DNA from: Alteromonas halophila | GTDB taxonomy: Bacteria > Pseudomonadota > Gammaproteobacteria > Enterobacterales > Alteromonadaceae | Assembly: GCF_014651815.1 (NCBI RefSeq) | Contig: NZ_BMXP01000006.1 | Location: 62,001-126,000, forward strand | Direction: 5' to 3' | DNA: 64,000 nucleotides | Part shown: piece after piece, positions 26,626-37,073 of the stretch | Position numbering within the stretch: the first letter of the stretch is position 1 | How the letters are laid out: each line of letters starts with the position of its first letter | Notes under the pieces: model-generated | The model's input: only the letters and a program-made list of their open reading frames with translations | Told to the model about the DNA's origin: nothing | The model's database searches: none | Program-made: the position numbers and the translations under genes

Positions 26626-28677
26626 ATGGAACTACGACACTTAGTTATTTTTACCCTGCTATGCACGTCGATGTGCTGGCATGCACTGGCAAAAACCAGC
26701 GCAGACAGCTCAATCAGTGCGCCTCATATTCAGGTATCGCTGGTCAGCGAGGATTCCGCTCTGGTACCGGGAACCACACAGCTCGTGGGCGTGCGCATCG
26801 AGCCAGACCCTCACTGGCATACGTACTGGCAAAACCCGGGAGACAGTGGCGAGGCACCGAAAATCACATGGCAACAAACTGACGGAATGTCTTTTGGTGA
26901 GATCCAGTGGCCATTACCCCAGGCTATCCGTGTCGCTCATCTGGTCAATTACGGATACGCCGATGCACACTTGCTGATGGTGCCGGTCACAGTTGATAAG
27001 CAAATTCAGCCAGGTGGCGAGAGAACACTGACCGCAGACCTGTCCTACCTGGTGTGCAAGGAAAACTGCATTCCCGGCTGGGCAACACTGTCACTGACGT
27101 TGCCTGTTGCGTCTGACAGCGCGCCGTCAGCATCCGCCCAACTATTTACCAAGGCGCGGGAAGCGCTGCCTGCTGCAGACACCCTGCCAGCAGCATTTGA
27201 AGTAACAGACAGTCACATTGCCGTAAGCGTGAATGGTCTAAGCTCTGAAGACTGGACCCTGTTTCCTCTGCGATCGGACGTGGCCAGTCACAGCAGTAAT
27301 CAGCAAATTCTGTATGAAAATGGTCAGCTACACGCGCTCATTCAGCAGTCGGACTATTTTACCGGTGCGCAAGATACGCTTGAGTTTCTTATCAGTGATG
27401 GAACGCAAGGCTATTACCTGAAGGCTCGGCCTGCTGCACCAATTGACAGCGTGACTGGCAGTGAAACGCTGGGTGTCTCCGACCTGGCTATTTATGCCGG
27501 TATGGCCCTGCTCGGCGGGCTGATCTTAAATATTATGCCCTGCGTGCTTCCTATACTTAGCATCAAAGCATTATCGCTGCAGCAGCACGCTAAGCCAGGT
27601 CATCACTGGGCCTATTTACTGGGAATTCTGGTCTGCTTTAACGCTTTTACGGTGACCATAATAAGCCTTCAGGTGTCAGGGCAGCAACTGGGCTGGGGCT
27701 TTCATTTACAGTCGCCGCTGGTCATTGCCGCGCTGGCGTTCTTATTTACTTTTATCGGGCTCAGCCTGCTTGATGTCGTGGCGGTGGGGCCGGGGCTTTC
27801 TGGTATGGGGCAAAGCCTGGTGAGCGGCAATAACCATCGCAGTCATTTCTTTACCGGCGTACTGGCCGTGATTGTTGCGAGCCCCTGCACGGCACCGTTT
27901 ATGGCAGCGGCACTTGGCGTGGCACTGGTGCAGCCCCCGGTCATTGCACTTTTCATTTTTAATGCGCTGGCGGTTGGTTTCGCCTTACCTATGATGCTGC
28001 TGTTTATTTTTCCGTCGCTGCGTAAAAAACTACCCGCCCCAGGCCCCTGGATGAACGTATTTAAACAGGCCCTGGCCTTTCCGATGTTTGCCACCGCAGC
28101 CTGGCTGTGCTGGGTATATGCTGGCCAGGCGGGTACATCAGCGCAGTTTGTGCTTTTGTGTGCACTGCTCGGCTTTGCATTTTTACTGTGGCTGAAAGCA
28201 ACGCTGCCTGACAAATTAACGGTAACCGTGCTCAGTGTGTCCGGCTGTCTGGCTATTTTCAGCCTAATCACTGTACTGTCATTACAGCCGCCCACAAAAG
28301 TAGATAAAGAGTCTGCAAGCAGCACGCCATACACTGCACAAACCCTGGCGTCACTGCGGGCAAAAGACCAGGTCGTACTGGTGAATATGACGGCCGACTG
28401 GTGCATTACCTGCAAGGTCAATGAGCAGGTCGCACTGAGTACCCGCAAAGTACAGGACGTGCTCGCCAGCGACAATATCCATTACCTGGTTGGCGACTGG
28501 ACCAATAAAAACGATGAGATTTATACCTATCTCAAACAGTATGAACGCGCAGGCGTGCCGTTGTATGTGGTCTATGGCCCGGACAACTTCGTAAAAGTGT
28601 TACCCCAGGTATTAACCCCAGACATTGTCGTAACAGCAATTAATCAGGCTTTACAGGAGCAAAACCATGCATCGTAA
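26626..28677 (+). CDS. DsbD/ScsB-like thiol:disulfide reductase
   Basis: A 683-residue inner membrane protein that passes electrons from cytoplasmic thioredoxin to periplasmic proteins. Signal peptide about 1-22; periplasmic N-terminal DsbD-like (ScsB-type) domain with a cysteine pair region VCKENCIPGW; membrane core with the paired redox cysteines in NIMPCVLPI (about 305) and SPCTAPF (about 420); C-terminal thioredoxin domain with DWCITCK (about 590). The gene overlaps the next by 11 bases, so the thioredoxin-like protein is its probable partner. It is larger than classical DsbD and closer to ScsB. Confidence 0.9.
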   Translation: MELRHLVIFTLLCTSMCWHALAKTSADSSISAPHIQVSLVSEDSALVPGTTQLVGVRIEPDPHWHTYWQNPGDSGEAPKITWQQTDGMSFGEIQWPLPQAIRVAHLVNYGYADAHLLMVPVTVDKQIQPGGERTLTADLSYLVCKENCIPGWATLSLTLPVASDSAPSASAQLFTKAREALPAADTLPAAFEVTDSHIAVSVNGLSSEDWTLFPLRSDVASHSSNQQILYENGQLHALIQQSDYFTGAQDTLEFLISDGTQGYYLKARPAAPIDSVTGSETLGVSDLAIYAGMALLGGLILNIMPCVLPILSIKALSLQQHAKPGHHWAYLLGILVCFNAFTVTIISLQVSGQQLGWGFHLQSPLVIAALAFLFTFIGLSLLDVVAVGPGLSGMGQSLVSGNNHRSHFFTGVLAVIVASPCTAPFMAAALGVALVQPPVIALFIFNALAVGFALPMMLLFIFPSLRKKLPAPGPWMNVFKQALAFPMFATAAWLCWVYAGQAGTSAQFVLLCALLGFAFLLWLKATLPDKLTVTVLSVSGCLAIFSLITVLSLQPPTKVDKESASSTPYTAQTLASLRAKDQVVLVNMTADWCITCKVNEQVALSTRKVQDVLASDNIHYLVGDWTNKNDEIYTYLKQYERAGVPLYVVYGPDNFVKVLPQVLTPDIVVTAINQALQEQNHAS

Positions 28678-29272
28678 ACTCTTATCAGGACTCGCTGTGG
28701 CAGGTATTTTATCCACCCAGGCGGTGGCGGGCAGTGTAAATGAGCCGGCCCCCGCGTTCAGTTTGCAAAACTCCTACGGTGAGACAGTCTCGTTGTCGGA
28801 ATTTGAAGGTAAGCACGTGATACTTGAATGGACGAATCACGAGTGCCCGTATGTTAAAAAGCATTATGGCGCAGACAATATGCAGGCGCTACAGCGCACC
28901 TACACCGACGAGGATGTGGTGTGGCTGACCATCATCTCATCGGCGCCCGGCAAACAGGGTCATGTCAGCGCTCAAACCGCAAATGAACTTACCGACTCGC
29001 GGGAGGCGGCGCCCACCCATGTGTTGTTTGATCCTGATGGCGACGTGGGCAGGATGTACAAAGCGAAAACCACGCCGCACATGTACATTGTCGATCCCAA
29101 GGGCACTCTGCAGTATGCCGGCGCCATCGACAGCATTAAGTCAGCAAACCCGGCGGATATTCCCAACGCCGTCAATTACGTAACCTCAGGCATGGACGCG
29201 CTGGCAGCAGGCAGCGATCCGAACCCTGAGCTGACCGCACCTTATGGCTGTTCGATAAAGTATAAAAGCTAA
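28667..29272 (+). CDS. Exported thioredoxin-like (redoxin) protein
   Basis: A 201-residue periplasmic protein. Signal peptide 1-21 (STQAVA). Redoxin fold of the AhpC/TSA type with NHECPYVKKHY, in which a single active cysteine replaces CxxC; TTPHMYIVDP carries the cis-proline region, and a C-terminal cysteine lies in PYGCSIKY and could be resolving. It overlaps the DsbD/ScsB-like gene, so it is very likely reduced by it. Confidence 0.85.
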   Translation: MHRKLLSGLAVAGILSTQAVAGSVNEPAPAFSLQNSYGETVSLSEFEGKHVILEWTNHECPYVKKHYGADNMQALQRTYTDEDVVWLTIISSAPGKQGHVSAQTANELTDSREAAPTHVLFDPDGDVGRMYKAKTTPHMYIVDPKGTLQYAGAIDSIKSANPADIPNAVNYVTSGMDALAAGSDPNPELTAPYGCSIKYKS

Positions 29273-29364
29273 CGACGCAGAGTTGGGCAGACGCACCTTT
29301 TCGTCGTCCCTGCCCTATCTTCGCGAAAGTCTGCAATTTACCTAAGACTTCTCTGACGTAATAA

Positions 29365-29646
29365 GCTTCAGCGCCGCTCGTCTTTACAGGATTCCATCAC
29401 GACGAAGTATTTGTTTACAACTCATCAAGCTCTTCGAAATGTTCTTGCTCAGATGCTCAGACAATTGAAGCTAATGAAGATGTTGCGAATGTCTCAAACG
29501 GTGCTGGTGGTTCCGGTGGAGGCGAAGGTGTCAATGATGGGGATAGCGGCTCAACCTACATGCCCGGATCCGGCGGAGGTGGTAGCGGAACTGAGTGGTG
29601 CATAGTGGACGACAAAGGTACGATTCAGTCTAGTTGGATGGAGTGA
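29365..29646 (+). pseudogene. Decayed C-terminal fragment, Gly-rich
   Basis: An open frame of 93 codons with no start codon: it begins after two tandem TAA stops, and the first ATG is in its last third. The translation looks like a real C-terminus: DEVFVYNSSSSSKCSCSDAQ, then a Gly/Ser/Asn-rich linker, then EWCIVDDKGTIQSSWME. I take it as the 3' remnant of a secreted or polymorphic-toxin-like gene whose 5' part is lost. The family is not recognised. It ends 17 bases before a small AT-rich gene, as toxin and immunity genes often do. Confidence 0.4.
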
Positions 29647-29663
29647 ATAAGAGGTATATTTTC

Positions 29664-30119
29664 ATGAAAAAAGCCGTTGGTGTTACATTGATAATAGTAA
29701 TGATTGCGTTGTTACTTTGGCCTGACCAGAAAAGTACTCAAAGTTATCTCATAAATTTTATTGAGCACGAAAATCACTTCTATGATTTACAAAACATTGC
29801 TTGTGAAAAGTATCTGAAAAAAAAGGGGTATTATAAGGAGGTGCCCGAAAACGTTCAGGATCCAAGCCTGCGAGGGGGTCTTGAAAAGATTGGCGCAAGG
29901 AATATTTTTGTCAAGCAAGTTGATCAAGGCTGCACTATTGAGTTGAAGATGGCGGGTACTGGATTTGCAGGGTCTGGGTATTCTTATCAATATAGATTTA
30001 ACCCAGAGTCACGCAGCAATGGTATCTCCTCTGTTAATGCAGAAAGTTTCACCTCTGATGACTTTACATATGACATTAAGTTAAGTGGCAACTGGTATTT
30101 CACTTTCAAAAAAACGTAG
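29664..30119 (+). CDS. Small membrane-anchored protein, unknown
   Basis: Not recognised. The 151-residue protein starts at ATG 29664 with AGAGG nine bases before it. There is a hydrophobic N-terminal helix (VGVTLIIVMIALLLW) and then a soluble, probably periplasmic domain with two cysteines (IACEKY and GCTIEL). The base composition is clearly AT-richer than the flanking genes. Position directly behind a decayed Gly-rich C-terminus and beside an IS stub is consistent with an orphan immunity or cargo gene, by inference. Confidence 0.55.
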   Translation: MKKAVGVTLIIVMIALLLWPDQKSTQSYLINFIEHENHFYDLQNIACEKYLKKKGYYKEVPENVQDPSLRGGLEKIGARNIFVKQVDQGCTIELKMAGTGFAGSGYSYQYRFNPESRSNGISSVNAESFTSDDFTYDIKLSGNWYFTFKKT

Positions 30120-30202
30120 AGTAACTTTTACGTAGTGCCTTTTCACTTTACTAGTCCTGAAATACGTTGACACTTACTTTCACTTAAAACGCTCGGTGAA
30201 CT

Positions 30203-30340
30203 TCATCGGGCGTTTTGTATTTTAGTACTAAGTGAGGTCGCCTGCCTGTAAGTCATTTCGCCTTTTTCTACCTGCTCAACAACAGCCAGTTTGAAGGCGA
30301 GAGAATAATCCCGCTGAGTTCGCTTACTAATTGGTTCCAT
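30203..30340 (-). pseudogene. IS3-family transposase OrfA remnant
   Basis: From ATG at 30340 the frame reads MEPISKRTQRDYSLAF, then KLAVVEQVEKGEMTYRQA, the N-terminus of IS3-family OrfA (helix-turn-helix subunit). After about 34 codons similarity stops, and the frame runs to a TGA at 30203-30205. Neither the rest of orfA, orfB nor terminal inverted repeats are visible, so the element is inactive. Confidence 0.75.
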
Positions 30341-30390
30341 AACACTCACCTAATTAAATCGGAAAAGTGTAAACGCTGTTTACGGGCATA

Positions 30391-30417
30391 AAAAAAGCGC
30401 CCGATGGGCGCTTTTTT
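30391..30417 (-). terminator. Terminator of the rimP-rpsO operon
   Basis: AAAAAAGCGCCC-GAT-GGGCGCTTTTTT: a 12-bp stem with T runs on both strands, 16 bases past the rpsO stop. It ends the translation operon here; pnp does not follow. Confidence 0.92.
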
Positions 30418-30432
30418 CGAAACCTGTATTGC

Positions 30433-30702
30433 TTAGCGACGGATACCAAGACGCTTGATAAGGTCAAGATAACGCTGAGCATTTTTGCCTTTCAGGTAGT
30501 CCAGCAGCTTACGACGCTGACTAACCATGCGCAGCAGACCACGACGAGAGTGGTGATCTTTCTTGTGATCAGAGAAGTGAGACTGCAGCTTGTTGATGTT
30601 AAACGTCAACAGGGCAATCTGTACTTCCGGTGAACCTGAATCACCTTCTTTTACGCCGAACTCAGAAATGACGTTCGCGGTTTCTTCTTTCGTTAGTGAC
30701 AT
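30433..30702 (-). CDS. rpsO: 30S ribosomal protein S15
   Basis: An 89-residue primary 16S rRNA-binding protein that organises the central domain of the small subunit. The sequence is the canonical S15: [33 protein letters not shown] and [12 protein letters not shown]. In many gammaproteobacteria rpsO is followed by pnp; here a strong terminator and an IS remnant follow instead. Confidence 0.98.
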   Translation of the reverse strand: MSLTKEETANVISEFGVKEGDSGSPEVQIALLTFNINKLQSHFSDHKKDHHSRRGLLRMVSQRRKLLDYLKGKNAQRYLDLIKRLGIRR

Positions 30703-30816
30703 ACTAATCTCCTTAAATAATTAGTCGCGCCGATCACTAATTCAGCCCGACTGGAAAGAGCGCGTATTATAACGACGCCACAGCATTTGACAAGGACAAA
30801 CTTGGCCGCGGCTTGT

Positions 30817-31797
30817 TTAATAGACGACTCGCCGCTTTGGATTCAGAAATGGCCCGCGATCATGCCGCTCTGCCGGCTGATCTTTGGGTGTCTCGACAGC
30901 TTCCCCTACTCCCAAAAATACGGTTGAATCAGCATCAATTGTGTATACCCGGTAAGGGGCGCCGCATTTCAGTGTATTACCGTCGTCATCCAGCGTTTCC
31001 ACGCTTTGACCGTTGTCGAAGCGTTGCCGCTGCGCGTCGTTTATGGTTACCCGTGGCAACCGGGTAACCGCGGTGTCCATGGGCAGTAACAGTTCGTCAA
31101 GGGCAGCGAAATCACCGTCCTCTGCCTGTTCCGACAGCGCAATAAGGCTATCAATGCTCACCATTTTGTCTGCCGGATAATCAGCCACCTGGGTACGGTG
31201 CAGTTTAGACACAAACGCGCCACAACCAAGTTGCTGACCGATATCATCCACCAGTGAACGTATATAGGTGCCCTTGCTGCAGTGCACACGCATGTCGACT
31301 TCCGGCAAGGCAATACGCGTAATTTCCAGCGCAAAAATGGTGATATCGCGTGCTTCACGCTCAACCTCAATCCCCTGACGTGCATAGAAATACAGCGGTT
31401 TTCCCTGATGTTTTAAGGCAGAAAACATTGACGGGACTTGCTTGCTGTCACCAATATAACTTTCACAGGCCTGCTTAACCTGTTCATCAGTCACGTCGAC
31501 CTTTTCTTCAGCCACCACTTCACCGTCTGCATCAGAGGTAGTGGTTCTTACTCCCAGCGTTGCAGTGACGTCATAACTTTTGTCAGCATCCAGCAAAAAC
31601 TGCGAGAACTTGGTGGCTTCACCCAGACATAAAGGCAACATGCCACTGGCCAGCGGATCCAATGCACCGGTGTGCCCGGCTTTTTGCGCCTTATATAACC
31701 AGCGCACCTTCTGCAGTAACTGATTGGATGAACCACCTAACGGTTTATCCAGCAACACAATGCCGTTAATTGCACGGCCTTTACGACGTCTCGCCAT
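30817..31797 (-). CDS. truB: tRNA pseudouridine(55) synthase
   Basis: A 326-residue enzyme that makes pseudouridine 55 in the T loop of tRNAs. Motifs: [33 protein letters not shown] with the catalytic aspartate, [13 protein letters not shown] and the later [15 protein letters not shown]. The C-terminal PUA-like part is present. The ATG follows the rbfA stop directly (TAA ATG), with AGGAG shared upstream, so the two are translationally coupled. Confidence 0.97.
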   Translation of the reverse strand: MARRRKGRAINGIVLLDKPLGGSSNQLLQKVRWLYKAQKAGHTGALDPLASGMLPLCLGEATKFSQFLLDADKSYDVTATLGVRTTTSDADGEVVAEEKVDVTDEQVKQACESYIGDSKQVPSMFSALKHQGKPLYFYARQGIEVEREARDITIFALEITRIALPEVDMRVHCSKGTYIRSLVDDIGQQLGCGAFVSKLHRTQVADYPADKMVSIDSLIALSEQAEDGDFAALDELLLPMDTAVTRLPRVTINDAQRQRFDNGQSVETLDDDGNTLKCGAPYRVYTIDADSTVFLGVGEAVETPKDQPAERHDRGPFLNPKRRVVY

Positions 31798-32199
31798 TTA
31801 CTCCTGCTCGTCCGTATCGGTGTCGCCTCGTCGCTTTTCATCACGGGCAACGGTTTCTGAGACCAGGTTTGAAATGCGCATACCTTCTGAGATAGACGCG
31901 TCCTGAAAGAAGTGCAGGTGCGGCACCGCGCGCATACGAATGCGCTTAGCCAGCAGTCCGCGAATAAAGCCGTTATATTCTTCCAGCTTCTCGACTTCCT
32001 GTTTACCGATATCGTCATCTTCACCGTAAATGGTGACAAAGATTTTGGCATGGGCCAGATCCCGTGACACATCGACATCGGATACCGTAATAAGCGGAAG
32101 GCTTCCAACCCGGTGTTTGTATTCATTTTGCAGAATGCTCGCGACTTCTTTGTGAATTTGCTGAGCCACTCTGTCTGTACGTGAGAATTCACGTGCCAT
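31798..32199 (-). CDS. rbfA: Ribosome-binding factor A
   Basis: A 133-residue KH-fold protein that matures the 5' end of 16S rRNA and the 30S subunit. The sequence MAREFSRTDRVAQQIHKEVA and ITVSDVDVSRDLAHAKIFVT are diagnostic. The start at 32199 has AGGAG seven bases before it; the longer frame to 32235 has no support. The acidic C-terminus (KRRGDTDTDEQE) is usual. Confidence 0.96.
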   Translation of the reverse strand: MAREFSRTDRVAQQIHKEVASILQNEYKHRVGSLPLITVSDVDVSRDLAHAKIFVTIYGEDDDIGKQEVEKLEEYNGFIRGLLAKRIRMRAVPHLHFFQDASISEGMRISNLVSETVARDEKRRGDTDTDEQE

Positions 32200-32255
32200 A
32201 TTGTGCTCCTTACTGCCTGCTTCCTGTATACACAATGAAGCAGTGTCAGACAGAC

Positions 32256-32281
32256 AAAAACGGGGGCGCGTGCCCCCGTTT
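32256..32281 (-). terminator. Hairpin terminator between infB and rbfA
   Basis: On the minus strand CGGGGGC-ACGC-GCCCCCG is followed by TTTTT. It lies between infB and rbfA and may reduce read-through inside the operon, or be bypassed. Confidence 0.8.
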
Positions 32282-32317
32282 GAAAATGTTTATATCGCCT
32301 TTTACGGCTGGTAAACG

Positions 32318-34936
32318 TTATGGTTCGAGCTGACGCTTAACCTCAACCACGTCAAAGACCTCGATCTGATCGCCGACCTTAACGTCATTATAGTTCTTAA
32401 CGCCGATACCGCACTCCATGCCTTTCTTGACATCCTGTACGTCGTCTTTGTAACGGCGCAGTGATTCCAGCTCACCTTCGTAGATAACCACGTTATCACG
32501 CAGAACACGGATTGGCTTGCTGCGCTTAATGACACCTTCGGTGACCATACAGCCTGCAATCGCGCCCAGCTTCGGCGACTTAAAGACGTCACGGACTTCA
32601 GCCAGACCAATGATTTCCTGTTTAAATTCAGGTTCAAGCATACCACTCATGGCGGCACGTACTTCATCAATCAGGTTGTAGATAACGCTGTAATAACGCA
32701 GATCCACTTCTTCGGCTTCCAGTACGCGACGCGCTGACGCATCGGCACGGACGTTAAAGCCCAGCACGATAGCGCCGGATGCCGCTGCCAGTGTTGCGTC
32801 GGTTTCGGTAATTCCACCAACACCACTACCAATGATGTTAATTTTCACCTCATCGGTCGACAGCTTAGACAGTGATTCCGCAATCGCTTCCACAGAACCC
32901 TGAACGTCGGCTTTCAGAACAATGTTCAGTTCACTGACGTCACCGGCAGTCATGTCAGCAAACATGTTCTCCAGTTTCGCCTTCTGCTGACGGGCCAGTT
33001 TCAGTTCACGTTTTTTCTGATGACGCTTAGCAGCAACTTCACGGGCTTTACGCTCGTCTTTTACAACCGCAGCGTCTTCACCGGCAACCGGCACACCAGA
33101 CAGGCCTAACACCTCGACCGGGGTTGACGGGCCAGCGGTTTTAATTTCCTTACCGGTTTCATCACGCATGGCACGGACACGGCCGTACTCTTCGCCACAC
33201 AGCAGAATATCACCACTGTTAAGCTGCCCTTCCTGGACCAGTACCGAAGCAACCGGGCCACGGCCTTTGTCCAGACGTGACTCAATCACGATACCGCGCG
33301 CAGGACCTTCAGAAATCGCTTTTAAGTCAAGAACTTCAGCTTGCAGGTTGATAGCTTCCAGCAATTCATCAATGCCCATACCGGTTTTTGCCGAGACATT
33401 CACAAACTGGTGCTCACCGCCCCACTCTTCAGAGATAACTTCCATTTGCGATAATTCAGTTTTAACGCGTTCCGGATCAGCCGACTCTTTATCCATTTTG
33501 TTGACCGCAACAATCAGCGGTACACCGGCAGCACGGCTGTGCTGAATCGCTTCTTTGGTTTGCGGCATCACACCGTCATCGGCAGCCACTACCAGTACCA
33601 CGATATCAGTGGCGTTAGCACCACGGGCCCGCATAGCGGTAAAGGCCGCGTGTCCCGGTGTATCTAAGAAGGTAACTTCTTCACCGCTTTCGGTAGACAC
33701 CTTGTAGGCACCGATATGCTGGGTTATCCCACCTGCTTCACCGTCGGCAACTTTGGCCCGGCGAATATGATCCAGTAGCGATGTTTTACCATGGTCAACG
33801 TGACCCATGATGGTCACGACCGGTGCGCGGTCGGCTTTCTCACCGCTGGTGTTCTCAGCCAGCAGTTCGTCTTCCAGCGCGTTGTCGTTAACCAGTTCGT
33901 ATTTGTGGCCCATTTCTTCTACCACGAGTACCGCGGTGTCCTGGTCCAGAACCTGGTTGATTGTCGCCATCTCACCCATTTTCATCATGGTTTTGATAAC
34001 GGCGTTTGATTTTACTGCCATACGACTGGCAAGTTCACCAACCGTAATGGTTGCGCCAATTCTTACGACGCGCTCAACTGGCTGCGCCGGTTTCTTAAAG
34101 CTTTGCTTCAAATGTTCTCCCGCATTTTTCTTGGACTTCTTGCGCCGTCTTGAAGAGCGTTCGACCTGCATGTCTTCTTCATCTTCAGCTTCCTGCGCAT
34201 AGCGATTTGAATGCAGGTGGACCTCTTCGGCCTCGGCCTTTTTGCGGCGCTCCTCTTCTTCTTTCCAGCGACGCTCATTTTCTTCTGCCAGTTTACGTGC
34301 TTCGTCCGCCGCTTTTTTGGCTTCCTCTTCCAGTTTCTTGTGCGCTTCCTGTTCCTGCGCCTTACGCAGTTTTTCCTCTTCCTGACGTGCCTTTTCCTGT
34401 TCCGCCCGCTCTTCTTCGGTCAGTTCAGGTTCATCAGCTTTTCGCGCCTCAGCTTCTTTTTTAGCCTGTTCAGCACGCTTCGCACGTTCTTCTTCAGCCG
34501 CTTTTCTGGCTTCCTCGGCTTTTCTGGCTTTTTCCTCGGCCGCACGTTTCGCTTCCTGTGCCGCCTTTTCTTCGGCTTCGCGCTTAGCCTGCGCCTCTTC
34601 TTCCAGACGCTTGGCTTCTTCCTCGGCGGCTTTCTGCTCTTCTATATCCGTACGTTTAACGTAGGTACGCTTCTTACGTACTTCAACCTTAACCGACTTA
34701 GACTTACCGACATTTAATGTGCTGGTTGTCTTGCGTTTCAGTGTCATACGCTTTGGCTCACCAGAGCCTGTGCTGCCATGCTGCTTACTTAAGTGATCCA
34801 GCAGTTGTTTTTTCTCGTCTTCACTGACGTTATCACTGGCCTGCTTGGTAATACCGGCATCTTTAAACTGGCCCAACAGCCGGTCAACGGTCGTTCCAAT
34901 GTCACTGGCGAGCTTTTCAATCGATACTTCTGCCAT
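32318..34936 (-). CDS. infB: Translation initiation factor IF-2
   Basis: An 872-residue GTPase that brings initiator tRNA to the 30S subunit. An N-terminal IF2_N domain (1-50) is followed by a very charged Lys/Glu/Ala/Arg-rich helix-forming linker (about 95-250), a second IF2_N-like segment, then the G domain with [11 protein letters not shown] (about 377), DTPGHAAFT and NKMD. Domains for fMet-tRNA binding form the C-terminus ([19 protein letters not shown]). The low-complexity linker creates long false frames on the other strand. Confidence 0.98.
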   Translation of the reverse strand: MAEVSIEKLASDIGTTVDRLLGQFKDAGITKQASDNVSEDEKKQLLDHLSKQHGSTGSGEPKRMTLKRKTTSTLNVGKSKSVKVEVRKKRTYVKRTDIEEQKAAEEEAKRLEEEAQAKREAEEKAAQEAKRAAEEKARKAEEARKAAEEERAKRAEQAKKEAEARKADEPELTEEERAEQEKARQEEEKLRKAQEQEAHKKLEEEAKKAADEARKLAEENERRWKEEEERRKKAEAEEVHLHSNRYAQEAEDEEDMQVERSSRRRKKSKKNAGEHLKQSFKKPAQPVERVVRIGATITVGELASRMAVKSNAVIKTMMKMGEMATINQVLDQDTAVLVVEEMGHKYELVNDNALEDELLAENTSGEKADRAPVVTIMGHVDHGKTSLLDHIRRAKVADGEAGGITQHIGAYKVSTESGEEVTFLDTPGHAAFTAMRARGANATDIVVLVVAADDGVMPQTKEAIQHSRAAGVPLIVAVNKMDKESADPERVKTELSQMEVISEEWGGEHQFVNVSAKTGMGIDELLEAINLQAEVLDLKAISEGPARGIVIESRLDKGRGPVASVLVQEGQLNSGDILLCGEEYGRVRAMRDETGKEIKTAGPSTPVEVLGLSGVPVAGEDAAVVKDERKAREVAAKRHQKKRELKLARQQKAKLENMFADMTAGDVSELNIVLKADVQGSVEAIAESLSKLSTDEVKINIIGSGVGGITETDATLAAASGAIVLGFNVRADASARRVLEAEEVDLRYYSVIYNLIDEVRAAMSGMLEPEFKQEIIGLAEVRDVFKSPKLGAIAGCMVTEGVIKRSKPIRVLRDNVVIYEGELESLRRYKDDVQDVKKGMECGIGVKNYNDVKVGDQIEVFDVVEVKRQLEP

Positions 34937-34960
34937 TACGTGTATATCCCCCTGTTGACC

Positions 34961-36454
34961 TTATTCTTCGTTAAACCAGACAATGTTTCGGGCCGCCATG
35001 ATCAGCGCGCCTGCTTTCTCTTCATCCAGTTCATCAATGTCACTAATATCATCGGTGCCCTGCTCTGCCAGCTCTTCCAGGTCTTTAATTCCCCGGCTTG
35101 CCAGCACGTAGGCAACGTGCTTGCTCATACCGTCAAGGTTGAGCAAGGCTTCTGAAGGCTCAGCGCCCTCCAGGCTCTCTTCTGTCGCCAGTGCGCGTGT
35201 GGTCAGGAAGTCACGGGCGCGGGTGCGCAGCTCTTCCACCATATCTTCGTCCAGGCCGTCAATCGCCAGCAGTTCGTTCACCGGCACATACGCCACTTCT
35301 TCCAGCGTTGAGAACCCTTCGTCGGCCAGCACTTCGGCAAATTCCTGATCGATGTCCAGGCCTTCCATAAACAGGCTAAGCACTTTAGACGTTTCTTCTT
35401 CATGCTTGGCGTTCAGATCATCGATGGTCATCACGTTCAGTTCCCAGCCGGTAAGCTGACTGGCAAGACGAACGTTCTGGCCATTACGGCCAATGGCCTG
35501 CGCCAGATTATCGGCTTCAACGGCGACATCCATCATGTGGCTGTCTTCGTCAACCACAATAGAGGCCACTTCAGCGGGTGCCATAGCGTTAATTACAAAC
35601 TGCGCCGGGTTTTCATCCCACAACACAATATCTACACGCTCACCGCCCAGTTCACCGGATACCGCCTGTACCCGTGAGCCTCGCATGCCTACGCAGGCAC
35701 CCACAGGATCGAGACGTTTATCGTTGGTTTTCACGGCAATTTTAGCCCGTGAGCCCGGGTCACGTGCCGCCGACTTAATTTCCAGTGTTTCCTCAGCAAT
35801 TTCCGGCACTTCCAGGCGGAACAGTTCGACCAACATGTCCGGATGTGTACGGCTGACAAATAGCTGTGCACCCCGCGCTTCAGGACGAATTACATACAGC
35901 AGGCCGCGTACCCGGTCACCAGGACGGAACGTCTCGCGGGGTAACATATCATCACGATATATCACACCTTCAGCATTGTTCCCCAAATCGACAATAACGT
36001 TATCGCGGTTAACCTTTTTAACTGTTCCGGTCACCAGATCGCCAACGCGGTCTTCATACTCGGCAACCATTTGCGCACGTTCTGCTTCACGCACTTTCTG
36101 AACGATAACCTGCTTGGCCGTTTGCGTTGTGATGCGGTCAAAAGCGATCGACTCGATCTGCTCTTCTACATAATCACCGGCTTCAATTTCTGGCTCTTCA
36201 ACCTGCGCTGCGGACAATGTCAGCTCAGCGTACGGGTTTTCCTGCTCTTGATCATCCGGGATGACCAGCCAGCGACGGAACGTATCAAAATCGCCCGTTG
36301 TTCTGTCGATGCTGACACGCACTTCGATGTCACCGACATTTTTCTTTTTGGTGGCACTGGCAATAGCGTATTCCAGCGCTTCAAAAATCTTCTCACGGGG
36401 CACTTGTTTTTCATTTGAAACGGCTTCCGCCACTAACAAAATTTCTTTATTCAT
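34961..36454 (-). CDS. nusA: Transcription termination/antitermination protein NusA
   Basis: A 497-residue RNA polymerase-binding factor in pausing, termination and antitermination. N-terminal domain [21 protein letters not shown]1 domain (about 130-200), KH domains with [19 protein letters not shown] and [18 protein letters not shown], and two acidic C-terminal repeats (about 360-497). The start is ATG 36454, matching E. coli NusA and preceded by GAGG; the TTG at 36469 is not used. Confidence 0.97.
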   Translation of the reverse strand: MNKEILLVAEAVSNEKQVPREKIFEALEYAIASATKKKNVGDIEVRVSIDRTTGDFDTFRRWLVIPDDQEQENPYAELTLSAAQVEEPEIEAGDYVEEQIESIAFDRITTQTAKQVIVQKVREAERAQMVAEYEDRVGDLVTGTVKKVNRDNVIVDLGNNAEGVIYRDDMLPRETFRPGDRVRGLLYVIRPEARGAQLFVSRTHPDMLVELFRLEVPEIAEETLEIKSAARDPGSRAKIAVKTNDKRLDPVGACVGMRGSRVQAVSGELGGERVDIVLWDENPAQFVINAMAPAEVASIVVDEDSHMMDVAVEADNLAQAIGRNGQNVRLASQLTGWELNVMTIDDLNAKHEEETSKVLSLFMEGLDIDQEFAEVLADEGFSTLEEVAYVPVNELLAIDGLDEDMVEELRTRARDFLTTRALATEESLEGAEPSEALLNLDGMSKHVAYVLASRGIKDLEELAEQGTDDISDIDELDEEKAGALIMAARNIVWFNEE

Positions 36455-36469
36455 CTCTGCCTCACTCAA

Positions 36470-36487
36470 GCTTTCAACGTTGAAAGC
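36470..36487. promoter_or_regulatory. Perfect 18-base palindrome before nusA
   Basis: GCTTTCAACGTTGAAAGC lies between rimP and nusA, ending 15 bases before the nusA start. As RNA it forms a hairpin just 5' of the nusA ribosome site; as DNA it could bind a dimeric protein. A role in setting nusA translation is inferred. Confidence 0.5.
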
Positions 36488-36499
36488 GTTGCTGTTCCA

Positions 36500-36958
36500 T
36501 CAGTCAAATGTGGGAACAACGTTAGCTTTTTCGATATTCGCCACAGCTAACTGGAACTGCTGGCCATCCACTTCTACGCTGACGACGCCATCGTCGCACG
36601 CCAGCAAGGTTCCTTTATAATTACGCCGGTTATCCATTGGCATCGCCAGACGTATCTGTACCTCTTCGCCCACGGCTTTTTGGAAATGCGCTTCCTTAAA
36701 GAGTGGTCGGTCCATGCCCGGTGAGGACACTTCGAGGTTGTATTCAGTGCTTATCGGATCTTCTACGTCCAGAATCGCGCTGACCTGATGACTGACGTCG
36801 GCGCAGTCGTCCACGGAAATGCCATTTTCGTGATCAATGAACACCCGCAATATAGAATGTTTGCCCGCGCGAACATATTCTATGCCGACCAGCTCAAACC
36901 CCAGCGCTTCTACGCCCGGCTCAAGCATCTCGGTCAGTTTTTCTTCAAGTCTTGCCAA
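36500..36958 (-). CDS. rimP: Ribosome maturation factor RimP
   Basis: A 152-residue factor for 30S subunit assembly. Sequence [40 protein letters not shown] and [15 protein letters not shown] match RimP closely. The start is TTG at 36958, supported by an exact GGAGG with a 6-base spacer and by alignment with E. coli RimP; the longer frame to 37036 runs into the leader terminator and is not real. First gene of the operon. Confidence 0.95.
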   Translation of the reverse strand: MARLEEKLTEMLEPGVEALGFELVGIEYVRAGKHSILRVFIDHENGISVDDCADVSHQVSAILDVEDPISTEYNLEVSSPGMDRPLFKEAHFQKAVGEEVQIRLAMPMDNRRNYKGTLLACDDGVVSVEVDGQQFQLAVANIEKANVVPTFD

Positions 36959-37045
36959 TCCAAACCTCCAGAAACGAAAAAAGGGCCTCAAAGCCCAACA
37001 AAATGCCCTGATACAGACTGTGGCACAGCCATGCACAAGGACAAC

Positions 37046-37073
37046 AAAAAGCCCCGTACTAGCGGGGCTTTTT
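37046..37073 (-). terminator. Leader terminator upstream of rimP
   Basis: AAAAAGCCCCG-TACTAG-CGGGGCTTTTT: an 11-bp stem with T run, between the mapped-by-eye promoter (37215-37243) and the rimP start. It should act as an attenuator, or as the end of a separate short RNA of about 160 bases. Confidence 0.85.

Noticed and set aside
29411-29605. 64-residue plus-strand frame starting at ATG
   Set aside because: It is out of frame with the Gly-rich coding-like frame of the same region, which has far better amino acid character.
34150-34717. Long plus-strand frames opposite the infB linker
   Set aside because: They are antisense shadows of the Lys/Glu/Ala repeat region of IF-2, giving Phe/Leu-rich artificial proteins with no start signals.
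36959-37036. Upstream extension of rimP to 37036
   Set aside because: The extension runs almost to the leader terminator and has no homology; TTG 36958 has an exact GGAGG.
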